Assembly: GCA_044220635.1 (NCBI GenBank)
Contig: JBGAQP010000016.1
Location: 14,333 to 78,332 of the forward strand
Direction: 5' to 3'
From: JBGAQP01 sp044220635
Lineage (GTDB): Bacteria > Pseudomonadota > Gammaproteobacteria > Burkholderiales > Usitatibacteraceae
Length of the DNA stretch: 64,000 nt
In this document: in pieces, positions 8,165 to 16,160 of the stretch
Numbering within the stretch: the stretch's first letter is position 1
Layout: the number at the start of each line of letters is the position of its first letter
The notes under the pieces: model-generated
Told to the model about the DNA's origin: nothing
Seen by the model: the letters and a program-made list of their open reading frames with translations, nothing else
The model's database searches: none
Made by a program: the position numbers and the translations under genes

Positions 8165-9388
8165 ATGCCCGCCATCGATCCCGAGGTCCTCCTCCTCGCC
8201 CTGATCTGCGGGCTGCTGATCGTTCCCCGGGCGCTCCAGCGCTTCCGACTGCCGGCCCCGCTCACCTGCCTCGCGCTGGGCATTGGCGCGGGCATCGCGG
8301 TGCCGGAATCCCGGGCCGACGTGACGCTCATGCTGCTCGCGACCCTCGGGATCTCCTCGCTGTTCCTCTTCGCGGGCATCGAGGTGGACCTCGCGGGGCT
8401 GCGCAGGGGCCGCGGCATGCTCTCCGGCCACCTCGCGGCGCGCGGCGCCGCGGTGGCGGCGGTCGCGTGGGGCGCGGTGGAGTACCTGTCGCTCCCGTGG
8501 CCCGCGGCCATCCTCGCGGCCCTCGCCGTGCTCACGCCGTCGACCGGCTTCATCCTCGATTCCCTCGATCGCCTGGGGCTCGACGAGGGGGAACGCTTCT
8601 GGGTGACGAGCAAGGCGGTCGCGGGGGAACTCCTCGCCCTGGGCGCGCTCTTCGTCGTGCTTCAGTCCGCCTCGGCGGAGCGCCTGGCGATGGCGACCGG
8701 CGCGCTCGCCCTGCTGGTCGCCTGCCTGCCCCTCGCCTACCTGCTGCTCGCCCGCATCGTCGTCCCCCACGCGCCGGGCTCGGAGTTCTCGCTGCTCGTG
8801 ATGGTGGGGCTGGTGGCCGCGTACGCGACGAAGCTCCTCGGCGCCTACTATCTCGTCGGGGCGTTCCTCGCGGGGCTCGCCGCGCGCCTGCTGCAATCGC
8901 GCCTTCCCGACCTCTCCTCGGACGAGAACCAGCATGCGGTGAAGGGCTTCGCGTCGTTCTTCATCCCGTTCTACTTCTTCTCGGGAGGCGCGCACGTGCC
9001 GGCGGAAGCGCTCACGTGGAAGGCGCTCGCGATCGGGCTCGCGATCTCCGCCGTGGTGCTGCCGGCCCGCGTCGGCGCGCTCTGGCTGCAGCGCCGGATC
9101 TTCCTGAAGGAGAGCGCGGAGAGCAGCCGGCGGGTGGCCATCGCCCTCACGCCGACGCTCATCTTCACGCTGGTCCTCGCCGGCATCCTGCACGAGCGCT
9201 ACGGCATCGACGATGCCCTCTACGGCGGTCTGCTGGTCTATGCGGCCGTTTCCACCGCGCTGCCGTCGTTCCTGATCAGCGGGCCGGTGGATTTCGGGAT
9301 GCAATTCGACGCGTCGGATCGGGCGCGGCCGGCGGTCCCTGCGCAGGCCGCCGCGCCGGACGGGCCGGGCGTGAACCGGGATTCCTAG
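8165..9388 (+). CDS. Cation:proton antiporter, CPA2 (Na+/H+ exchanger) family
   Basis: 407 residues with about 11-12 hydrophobic segments and the membrane pattern of the KefB/NapA type exchangers, including the conserved LFLFAGIEVDLAGL helix and the TPSTGFILDSL helix. No C-terminal TrkA-N or TrkA-C domain, so it is an exchanger core alone. ATG 8165 is preferred over 8147: a -10-like TAGACT at 8151-8156 lies only 8 nt before it and there is no Shine-Dalgarno, so the mRNA may be leaderless. The next gene starts one base after its stop. Confidence 0.9.
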   Translation: MPAIDPEVLLLALICGLLIVPRALQRFRLPAPLTCLALGIGAGIAVPESRADVTLMLLATLGISSLFLFAGIEVDLAGLRRGRGMLSGHLAARGAAVAAVAWGAVEYLSLPWPAAILAALAVLTPSTGFILDSLDRLGLDEGERFWVTSKAVAGELLALGALFVVLQSASAERLAMATGALALLVACLPLAYLLLARIVVPHAPGSEFSLLVMVGLVAAYATKLLGAYYLVGAFLAGLAARLLQSRLPDLSSDENQHAVKGFASFFIPFYFFSGGAHVPAEALTWKALAIGLAISAVVLPARVGALWLQRRIFLKESAESSRRVAIALTPTLIFTLVLAGILHERYGIDDALYGGLLVYAAVSTALPSFLISGPVDFGMQFDASDRARPAVPAQAAAPDGPGVNRDS

Positions 9389-9389
9389 G

Positions 9390-10262
9390 ATGGCGCTCAC
9401 CGTCCTCTCGGCGGACGCCGCGCGGGGACCGGTCGTCTCGCTCGCGCGCGAGATCGGCGCCGAGGTGGCCGTGGGTTTCGGCGCACCTGGCGCGATCCGC
9501 GGGAAGTTCCTCGCGGGCGAGCCCTGCGACCTGCTGGTCCTGACCCATGCCCAGGTGGCGGAACTGCTCGGCCAGGGACGCTTGGCCGCCGACTGCTGCT
9601 CGGACCTCGGCGCGGCGCGTGCCGCGATCGTGGAGCGCGGCGTGGCGCTCGCGCCCCCCCGGCACGGGAAGCAGGCGCCCGCCACCGTGTTCACCGCGGC
9701 GCCCGGCGCCCGGTCGTCCGATCCCGACGGGGCGCGCGACTTCATCGCGCGGCTCACGGGAGCGGCATGTGCCGCGTCGCGCGCCGCAGCGGGCTTCGGG
9801 GGCGTCGCGATCCGGCGCGCGACGGGGGCCGATACCGCGGCGGCCCGCGCCCTCGTCCACGGCGTGCTCTCCGAGTACGGCTTCACGCCAGAGCCCGGGG
9901 GCGTGGACGCGGACCTCGAGGATCTCGACGCGGCCTACTTCGCGCGCGGCGGCAGTTTCGACGCGGCGATCGACGCGGGCGGTCGCCTCGTCGCCTGCTG
10001 CGGCATGAAGCCGATGGACGACGGCCGCGTCGAGCTGCGCAAGATGTACGCGCTGAAGGAAGCGCGCGGCCAGGGGCTGGGGCGCCGGCTCCTCGACCGG
10101 GCGCTCGCCTTCGCCCGCGCCCGCGGCTTCCGCCGCGTGGAGCTCGAGACCGCCTCGGTCCTCGCCGACGCGATCGCCTTCTACCGCAAGTCCGGCTTCC
10201 TCCCCCGACCCGGAAAGCTCGACACCTGCCGCTGCGACCAGGCCTACTACCTCGACCTCTGA
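9390..10262 (+). CDS. Fusion of a shortened ModA-like binding domain and a GNAT acetyltransferase
   Basis: 290 residues. Residues 1-130 match the molybdate-binding-protein-like fold: LTVLSADAARGPV, then the FGAPGAIRGKFLAGEPCDLLVL segment (lobe 1), and finally TVFTAAPGARSSDPDGARDF, which is the usual ending of ModA-like proteins. The stretch that normally forms lobe 2 is missing, and there is no signal peptide, so it cannot be a normal periplasmic binding protein. Residues about 138-290 are a complete GNAT domain with ARGQGLGRRLLDRAL and a C-terminal FYRKSGFLPR. The start lies 1 bp after the antiporter stop. Function unknown; the N-terminal part may be a ligand sensor or a decayed remnant. Confidence 0.8.
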   Translation: MALTVLSADAARGPVVSLAREIGAEVAVGFGAPGAIRGKFLAGEPCDLLVLTHAQVAELLGQGRLAADCCSDLGAARAAIVERGVALAPPRHGKQAPATVFTAAPGARSSDPDGARDFIARLTGAACAASRAAAGFGGVAIRRATGADTAAARALVHGVLSEYGFTPEPGGVDADLEDLDAAYFARGGSFDAAIDAGGRLVACCGMKPMDDGRVELRKMYALKEARGQGLGRRLLDRALAFARARGFRRVELETASVLADAIAFYRKSGFLPRPGKLDTCRCDQAYYLDL

Positions 10263-10331
10263 AATGGGGACAGTCCCCATTTAAGCTCTGTAACCTGTGT
10301 TACAGCCAAAAAATGGGGACTGTCCCCATTT
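10262..10331. repeat. REPIN-like palindromic repeat, copy 1
   Basis: Two 21-bp near-palindromes with core GGGGACAGTCCCC and GGGGACTGTCCCC flank a smaller hairpin (CTGTAAC...GTTACAG, 10288-10305), so the whole unit is a nested inverted repeat. The first base overlaps the stop codon of the GNAT fusion gene. A second copy with the same architecture is at 16075-16160. The layout matches REP doublets (REPINs), which are mobilised by RAYT transposases; no such transposase is in the window. It may also terminate transcription. Confidence 0.85.
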
Positions 10332-10342
10332 TTCCGGATAAT
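10314..10342 (+). promoter_or_regulatory. Probable promoter of the serine protease, abutting the REPIN
   Basis: GATAAT at 10337-10342 is a good -10 element. The base 17 bp upstream falls inside the REPIN (TGGGGA at 10314-10319 as a weak -35). The ATG at 10349 is only 6 nt after the -10, so transcription should start at or next to the ATG (leaderless). Confidence 0.5.
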
Positions 10343-10348
10343 TGCGGG

Positions 10349-11671
10349 ATGCGACGGGCGGCGTGGTGGATCGTGGCGGGATGGGCGGGACTGGCGGCGG
10401 CGCAGGGCGGCGCGCCGCGGGCCCCGGCGGCGGCGCCGCCGATGTCCTCCGCGGCGGAGAAGGTCTACGAGCAGGCGAAGCCGCGCATCGTGCAGGTGCG
10501 CACGCTCCTGCAGGCGGCGGGACGGCAGTCGACGATCGGCTCGGGCTTCCTCGTCTCCGCCGACGGCCTCGCGATCACGAACTACCACGTCGTGTCGCAG
10601 TTCGCGCTCGAGCCCGCGACCTACCGCCTCGAGTACCTCGCCCCCGACGGCGCCAAGGGCACGCTGAAGGTCCTCGCCATCGACGTCGCCAACGACCTCG
10701 CCGTGGTGCAGCTCGACCGCGAGGGCCTTCCGCACTTCAGCTTCGATCCGCGCGCGCTCGCCGACCGCCTGCCCAAGGGCGAGCGCATCTACGCCATGGG
10801 CAATCCCCTCGACCTGGGCTTCACGATCGTCGAGGGCACCTACAACGGCCTCGTCGACAAGAGCTACGACGAGCGCATCCACTTCTCGGGCGCGATCAAC
10901 CCCGGCATGAGCGGCGGCCCGGTGGCGGGCTCCGACGGGCGCGTGGTCGGCGTGAACGTCGCGAAGCGCACCGACGGCGAGCAGGTCGGCTTCCTCGTGC
11001 CCGCGCGCTTCGCGGCCGCGCTCCTCGAGCGCGCCCGCAAGGGGCCGCCGCTCGCGATCGACCGGGCGAAGGAGGAAGTCGGCCGCCAGCTCGTGGCCTG
11101 GCAGGCCGCGTTCCACGAGGCGCTCGCGAAGCAGGGCTTCAAGGACGCCTCCTACGGTCCCTACCTCGGCCTCGAGAGCGCCGCGCCCTGGGTCACCTGC
11201 TGGGCGGGCACGAACTCGGGGCAGATCCCGAAGCCGCGCGCGGCGGTGAACACCACGCGCTGCTCGAGCGAGACCGGCATCTTCGTCTCCGACCGCATCC
11301 TCACGGGGCGCGTTGAGCTGAACTTCTCCTGGTACCGCGCGGTGGAGCTGAACGCCTTCCAGTTCGCCAAGGAGATCTCGAACCGCAGCTCGCAGCCGCG
11401 CTTCGAGGCGGGGGGCAAGCGCCTCACCGAGCAGGAGTGCCGCGACGGCTTCGTCGCGACGAAGGGCGGCGAGCGCCCGGCGCTGCGCGTCACCTGGTGC
11501 GCGCGCGCCTACCGCGAGTTCGCGGGCCTCTACAACGTGACCGTCATCGCCCTCACGCAGGACCGCAGCCGCGAGGCGCTGCTCGCCCAGCTCTCGATGC
11601 AGGGTGTGTCCTGGGCCAATTCCGAGGCGCTCGGCCAGCGCTTCCTGGAATCGATCCGATGGGCGCGGTGA
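10349..11671 (+). CDS. Secreted trypsin-like (S1C) serine protease
   Basis: 440 residues from ATG 10349; the longer upstream frame runs through another gene and the repeat. Signal peptide MRRAAWWIVAGWAGLAAAQ. The chymotrypsin-fold triad is complete: H80 in TNYHVVS, D116 in VANDLAVV and S188 in NPGMSGGPV (Met in place of the more usual Asn before Ser). No PDZ domain follows, unlike DegP/DegS. Residues about 235-440 form a separate Cys-containing C-terminal domain I do not recognise. Probable location is the periplasm. Its stop overlaps the start of the FHA membrane-protein gene, so the two are translationally coupled. Confidence 0.88.
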   Translation: MRRAAWWIVAGWAGLAAAQGGAPRAPAAAPPMSSAAEKVYEQAKPRIVQVRTLLQAAGRQSTIGSGFLVSADGLAITNYHVVSQFALEPATYRLEYLAPDGAKGTLKVLAIDVANDLAVVQLDREGLPHFSFDPRALADRLPKGERIYAMGNPLDLGFTIVEGTYNGLVDKSYDERIHFSGAINPGMSGGPVAGSDGRVVGVNVAKRTDGEQVGFLVPARFAAALLERARKGPPLAIDRAKEEVGRQLVAWQAAFHEALAKQGFKDASYGPYLGLESAAPWVTCWAGTNSGQIPKPRAAVNTTRCSSETGIFVSDRILTGRVELNFSWYRAVELNAFQFAKEISNRSSQPRFEAGGKRLTEQECRDGFVATKGGERPALRVTWCARAYREFAGLYNVTVIALTQDRSREALLAQLSMQGVSWANSEALGQRFLESIRWAR

Positions 11672-12642
11672 TGTGGGTCGAGGTGCTCGGGCGCCACGGC
11701 GAGGTCGTCGAGCGCCACCGCATCGACGCCCCCGAGGCGCGGATCGGCCGCGCGCTCGACAACGATCTCGTCGTCGACGATCCGCACGTCGCGCCCCACC
11801 ACCTGCGCGTCGGGCGCTCCGCGGAGGGCGCCCTCGTCGCCGAGGACCTGGGCAGCGTCAACGGCCTGTTCGTCGAGAAGGGGAAGGAACGCGAGGCGCG
11901 CGTGGACCTCGCCGCGCACCCCGTGGTGCGCATCGGGCGCACGCTCCTGCGCGTGCGCGACGCCGCCGCGCCGGTCGCGCCCGAGCGCGAGCTCCTGCCC
12001 GACGCGAAGCACGGGACCTGGGCGCTCGCGCTCGGCGCGGCCTTCGTCCCGATGCTGACGGGCCTCGCCTGGCTCGAGATCACCGCCGAGCCGAGCGCTT
12101 CCGTGCTCGTGCTCCCGCTCCTGGGCTGGGGGCTGCTGGTCGCGCTCTGGGCGGGCGGCTGGGCGCTCATCTCGCGGCTCTTCTCGGGCCAGGCGCGCTT
12201 CGGCCTGCAGATGCGCATCACGCTCACCGCCGCCTTCGCGATCCTCGCCTTCGACGTCGCGCGCGACGCGCTCGCCTTCGGGCTCGCCTCGCGCGCGGTC
12301 GCCGACTACTCGAGCCTCGGGCTCTGGCTGCTGGTCGTCGCCGCCTGCTACGCGCACCTGCGCTCGATCGGCGCGCGCCACACGCCCTTCGCGATGGGCC
12401 TGGTGGTGGTGCTCGTCGCGGCGGGCGCGGCGCTGCAGTACGTGAGCCGCTCCGAGCGGCGCGAGTTCACGGGGCAGGGCGCGAACCTGGGCGAGCTCAA
12501 GCCCCCGGGGCTGCGCCTCGCGCCGCTCGCCTCGAGCGAGGACTTTCTCGCCGGGGTTTCCCGGCTGCAGCCCGCGCTCGAGGAGGCGCGGAAGAAGGAA
12601 CCCGGCGGCGGCCTGTTCCGCGACGCCGACGCCACCGATTGA
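11671..12642 (+). CDS. FHA-domain membrane protein
   Basis: 323 residues from the ATG that overlaps the protease stop as TGATG (an in-frame ATG at 11659 is possible). Residues about 15-105 form an FHA phosphothreonine-binding domain: RIGRALDNDLVVDD, then HHLRV, then GSVNGLFVEKG (the N-G of the ligand loop). Residues about 120-270 hold five or so hydrophobic segments, followed by a polar tail. So a cytosolic FHA sensor is tethered to the inner membrane. Coupling with the secreted protease suggests the pair spans the membrane, reading a kinase signal inside and proteolysis outside. That is inference, and no Ser/Thr kinase gene is in the window. Confidence 0.8.
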   Translation: MWVEVLGRHGEVVERHRIDAPEARIGRALDNDLVVDDPHVAPHHLRVGRSAEGALVAEDLGSVNGLFVEKGKEREARVDLAAHPVVRIGRTLLRVRDAAAPVAPERELLPDAKHGTWALALGAAFVPMLTGLAWLEITAEPSASVLVLPLLGWGLLVALWAGGWALISRLFSGQARFGLQMRITLTAAFAILAFDVARDALAFGLASRAVADYSSLGLWLLVVAACYAHLRSIGARHTPFAMGLVVVLVAAGAALQYVSRSERREFTGQGANLGELKPPGLRLAPLASSEDFLAGVSRLQPALEEARKKEPGGGLFRDADATD

Positions 12643-12652
12643 GGACCCGCCG

Positions 12653-13006
12653 ATGAGAATCCGCCTTGCGACCCCGATCCTGGCCGCCGCCCTCGCGGCG
12701 GGCCTTCCCGCCCTCGCGCTGAGCCCCGAGGTGGAGGAGCTGTTGAAGGTGCGCGACCGGCTCGCCGCCGCGCAATGCGAGCAGGCGCGCATCCAGAACG
12801 AGGCCGCGGACGCGCTCGCCCGCAACGACGCGGCGCAATACCGGAAGCTGCGCGAGGAGGGCCGGCGCCTCGACGCCGACCCCGAGTTCGCCGCGCTCGC
12901 GAAGCGCAACGTCGAGCTCTCGCAGGGGAAGTTCTACGCGGGCGAGGAGGCACGGGCCCTGCGCGAGCAGAGCCAGCGCCACAAGGAGTGCTTCAAGAAG
13001 AAGTAG
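12653..13006 (+). CDS. Small secreted helical protein, hypothetical
   Basis: 117 residues: signal peptide (cleavage likely after LPALA), then one long charged helix with heptad-like Leu/Ala spacing. Two Cys residues lie near residues 41 and 113, close to the two ends of the mature part. It starts 10 bp after the FHA gene and is the last gene of the protease-FHA unit. I do not recognise the family. A periplasmic partner or inhibitor of the protease is possible by position only. It converges on the Yip1 gene with a gap of only 12 bp. Confidence 0.65.
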   Translation: MRIRLATPILAAALAAGLPALALSPEVEELLKVRDRLAAAQCEQARIQNEAADALARNDAAQYRKLREEGRRLDADPEFAALAKRNVELSQGKFYAGEEARALREQSQRHKECFKKK

Positions 13007-13018
13007 GAAGGGCGGGGC

Positions 13019-14269
13019 CTACTTCTTCACGCCCTCGTCCTTCATCGCCTCGAGCTGGCCGAGGTCGACCGAGGCGACCGCGCCCTTCACCTCGTTGAGG
13101 CCCATGCCGCTGCCGGAGGCGCCGACGACGAAGCGGTTGGCGACGATCACCGCGTACTTGTTGGGCCCGCCGGTCTTCGAGATCTCCTCGTGCACCATGC
13201 GCCCGCCCTCGTTGCGCGTGCGCTCGATCCTGCGCTCGTCCTCCTTCTCGCCCTGCACGCCCGCCCAGGACGCGAGGCCCACGAGCCCGCTCGCCCCGCC
13301 CGTGTCGGTGATCTCGAGCTTGATCTGCCGGGCGCCGCCGCCGTAGGTCGCCTCGGCCTTCGACACCATGAGGCCGGCGATGCCCGAGGTCTCGGCCTTG
13401 GAGGAAGTCATCGGCAGCCCCGCGAGGCTCTCGGGCACGAGGGGCTTGAGCCGGTCGATCGCGACGGGCTCGACGCGCGCGCCGCCGCCCGCCATGACGC
13501 CGAGCACTTCCATCGCCGCGCCCATCGCCTTGCCCGGATCGCCGCTCTTCTCCGCCGCCTCCATCTTCTTGCCCGCCGCCTCCATCTGCTTGGCGAACTG
13601 GTCGAGCTTGCCCATGGGGCTGTCCTTGTCGTAGGTCACCTCGGGCGCGGCGCGGCCCATGAAGCCCCCGCCCATGCCGCCGCCCGCGGCCATCATCGCC
13701 GGCGCCGTGATGAGCCCGCCCACGACGCTGATGATGATGCCCACGACGATCGCGCAGATCACGACGACGACGGTGTAGACGACCGACTTCTCCTCGGGAT
13801 TCTTCATCAGGCGCGGAAGGCCGAGGTACAGGAGGTAGAGCCCGTAGAGCGCGCCGAGGATCCCGAGGATGGCGAGCATCGGCAGGATCATGAGGATCCC
13901 GACCACCCAGGCCGGCGTGTAGGAGTACGCGGCGACCTTGATCGCCTGCGCGAAGTTCTTCTGCGCGCCGAAATTCGGGGCGAGCGTGTCGATGATGAAC
14001 CCGATGAGGAAGACGCCCACCACCGCCATCACGACCTGGTAGAGCGCCATCACGAGGCCCCAGGCGAAGGGCATGCGGAAGGTGCCCATGAAGCCGAGGC
14101 TCGTGCCGACGACGGTGCTGCCGATGAAGCCGGCGACGGCGGCGACGATCGCGAGCGGCAGGACGTATCCGGTGATCAGCGCCCCCGTGCCGGTCGTCTC
14201 GCCGGCGATCACTTCCCACTCCGTCTTCGGCGCAATGAGGATGTTCTTGACGCGATCGATGAGTCCCAT
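13019..14269 (-). CDS. Yip1-family membrane protein with soluble C-terminal extension
   Basis: 416 residues from ATG 14269, which follows GGGGAGG; a longer upstream frame lacks any support. Residues 1-200 have the YIP1/DUF1282 pattern, MGLIDRVKNILIAPKTEWEVIAGE, then five hydrophobic segments. Residues about 215-416 form a Gly/Lys-rich linker and a soluble domain with no membrane segment, longer than in typical bacterial Yip1 proteins of about 200 residues. Function of bacterial members is not established. Isolated on the minus strand, it is divergent from the Asp-box lipoprotein. Confidence 0.82.
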   Translation of the reverse strand: MGLIDRVKNILIAPKTEWEVIAGETTGTGALITGYVLPLAIVAAVAGFIGSTVVGTSLGFMGTFRMPFAWGLVMALYQVVMAVVGVFLIGFIIDTLAPNFGAQKNFAQAIKVAAYSYTPAWVVGILMILPMLAILGILGALYGLYLLYLGLPRLMKNPEEKSVVYTVVVVICAIVVGIIISVVGGLITAPAMMAAGGGMGGGFMGRAAPEVTYDKDSPMGKLDQFAKQMEAAGKKMEAAEKSGDPGKAMGAAMEVLGVMAGGGARVEPVAIDRLKPLVPESLAGLPMTSSKAETSGIAGLMVSKAEATYGGGARQIKLEITDTGGASGLVGLASWAGVQGEKEDERRIERTRNEGGRMVHEEISKTGGPNKYAVIVANRFVVGASGSGMGLNEVKGAVASVDLGQLEAMKDEGVKK

Positions 14270-14417
14270 GCTCGCCTCCCCGGGCTTGTTCGAATCCGCG
14301 CAGTCTAGCACCGCGCCGCGGTAACGAATCCGCAACATCCCGTGACCTTGCGCGCCGCGGCGGCCACTACCATTCGCTGGAAGCGCCGCGACGCGGCGAA
14401 AGGCCCGAGGGAGGAAC

Positions 14418-16076
14418 GTGGCGCAACGAAAAGCCTTCGCCGTGGCGGCCCTGGCCGCGAGCCTGGTCGCCGCCTGCTCGGGCAGCGGCGGCGGGGGCGG
14501 CGGCACGACCACCGCACCCCCGCCCGCGCCCGCCGCGGTTCCCGGCCTCGTGAGCGGTCCCACGCCCTTCGCGGCGGCCTGCGGCGGCGCGAGCGGCACC
14601 CTGTACCTGAACGCCGAGGTCGAGCCCCACCTCGCCGTGAGCCCGCGCGACGCGAACCACCTCATCGGCGTGTGGCAGCAGGACCGCTGGTCGAACGGAT
14701 CGGCGCGCGGGAACGCGACCGCGGTGTCCTTCGACGGCGGCGCCACGTGGTCCCGGCGGCTCGCGCCCCTTTCCGCCTGCTCGGGCGGCACCGCGGCCAA
14801 CGGCGGCGACTTCGAGCGCGCGACCGACCCCTGGGTCACGATCGCGCTCGACGGCACCGCTTACCAGATGTCCCTGTCGACCTCGGGCGCGTCGTTCGCG
14901 CCGGGCTCGGCCAATGCGATGCTCGTCTCGCGGTCGACCGACGGGGGCCTCACCTGGTCGGCGCCCGTCGCGCTCATCCGCGACACGGCGCCCTACTTCA
15001 ACGACAAGAACGCGATCACCGCGGACCCCACGGACTCGCGCTACGTGTACGCGGTCTGGGACCGCCTCGAGCAGGGACGCGGGGGGCCGACCTTCCTCGC
15101 GCGCACCACGGACGGCGGCCTCAACTGGGAGCCGGCGCGCACGATCTTCGATCCCGGCCCCTCGGCGCAGACCATCGGCAACCTCGTCGCCGTGCGCGGC
15201 GACGGAACGGCGCTCAACCTGTTCACCCAGCTCACCACGAGCGGCGGCGCGCCCGACGGGACCGGCGCCACGGTCACCGGGCATCTCGCGGTCCTGCGCT
15301 CCACCGACAAGGGCGCGAGCTGGTCCGCGCCGGTGCGCATCGCGGAGCTCCTCGCGATCGGCGTCGTCGATCCCGAGACCGGCGTGGGAATCCGCGGCGC
15401 GCCGATCGTCGCGCAGATCGCCGCCGCGGCCGACGGCGCGTTCGTCGTCGTCTGGTCCGACGCGCGCTTCTCGGGCGGGGCGCGCGACGCCATCGCCTTC
15501 GCGCGCTCCACCGACGGGGGCGCGAGCTGGTCGGCGCCGGTGCGCGTGAACCCGGACGCCTCGGTGCCGGCCTTCACGCCGCAGGTGCGCGTGCGCGCCG
15601 ACGGGATGATCGGCGTCACCTACTTCGACCTGCGCTCGAACACGGCGGACCCCGCCACGCTCGGCGCCGACTACTGGATCGCGCGCTCCGCCGACGGGGT
15701 GAACTGGAGCGAGACGCGGGTGGCCGGCCCCTTCAACCTCAACACCGCACCGAACGCCGGCGGCTACTTCCTCGGCGACTACATGGGGCTCGGCGCCGCG
15801 GGCACGGCCTTCCTGCCCTTCTACACGCGCACCACCGGGGATCTCGCGAACCGCACCGACGTCTTCCTCGCGCGCATCGCCGCCGCTCCCGGCCTCGCCG
15901 AGGCCGACCGCGACCCCAAGCGCGCCCTCGCGCAGGAATCGCGCCTCGAGACCTACCGCGCCGAGCCCGCGCCCGAGGGCTTCGTCGCCTCCGACGCCCT
16001 GCGCCAGAAAGTCTCGGACAACATCGTCCGCGCGATGAAGGCCCGCATCCCGAACTGGACGCCCCCCCGCCGATAA
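14418..16076 (+). CDS. Asp-box (BNR-repeat) lipoprotein, sialidase-like propeller
   Basis: 552 residues from GTG 14418 behind GGGAGGAA. A lipoprotein signal ends in ASLVAAC, followed by a Ser/Gly and Pro/Ala linker, so it should be anchored to a membrane. The body carries about six Asp-box motifs of the S-x-D-x-G-x-x-W type (SFDGGATW, STDGGLTW, TTDGGLNW, STDKGASW, STDGGASW, SADGVNW), as in exo-alpha-sialidases and other six-bladed propellers. I did not find the sialidase Arg triad convincingly, so a glycan-binding or other hydrolase role is possible. Its stop codon overlaps the second REPIN. Confidence 0.85.
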   Translation: MAQRKAFAVAALAASLVAACSGSGGGGGGTTTAPPPAPAAVPGLVSGPTPFAAACGGASGTLYLNAEVEPHLAVSPRDANHLIGVWQQDRWSNGSARGNATAVSFDGGATWSRRLAPLSACSGGTAANGGDFERATDPWVTIALDGTAYQMSLSTSGASFAPGSANAMLVSRSTDGGLTWSAPVALIRDTAPYFNDKNAITADPTDSRYVYAVWDRLEQGRGGPTFLARTTDGGLNWEPARTIFDPGPSAQTIGNLVAVRGDGTALNLFTQLTTSGGAPDGTGATVTGHLAVLRSTDKGASWSAPVRIAELLAIGVVDPETGVGIRGAPIVAQIAAAADGAFVVVWSDARFSGGARDAIAFARSTDGGASWSAPVRVNPDASVPAFTPQVRVRADGMIGVTYFDLRSNTADPATLGADYWIARSADGVNWSETRVAGPFNLNTAPNAGGYFLGDYMGLGAAGTAFLPFYTRTTGDLANRTDVFLARIAAAPGLAEADRDPKRALAQESRLETYRAEPAPEGFVASDALRQKVSDNIVRAMKARIPNWTPPRR

Positions 16077-16160
16077 ATGGGGACAGTCCCCATTTAATTG
16101 TTGTAACAATCCGCCCGCGCCGTGATTGTTACAGCGATTAAATGGGGACTGTCCCCATTT
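16075..16160. repeat. REPIN-like palindromic repeat, copy 2
   Basis: Same build as the copy at 10262: two 21-bp near-palindromes (core GGGGACAGTCCCC / GGGGACTGTCCCC) around an inner hairpin whose 10-bp arms are TGTAACAATC and GATTGTTACA. The TGTAAC/GTTACA tips are shared between copies; the rest of the middle differs. The left arm starts inside the lipoprotein's TAA; the right arm encodes the last residues and stop codon of the alpha/beta hydrolase on the other strand. Confidence 0.85.
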
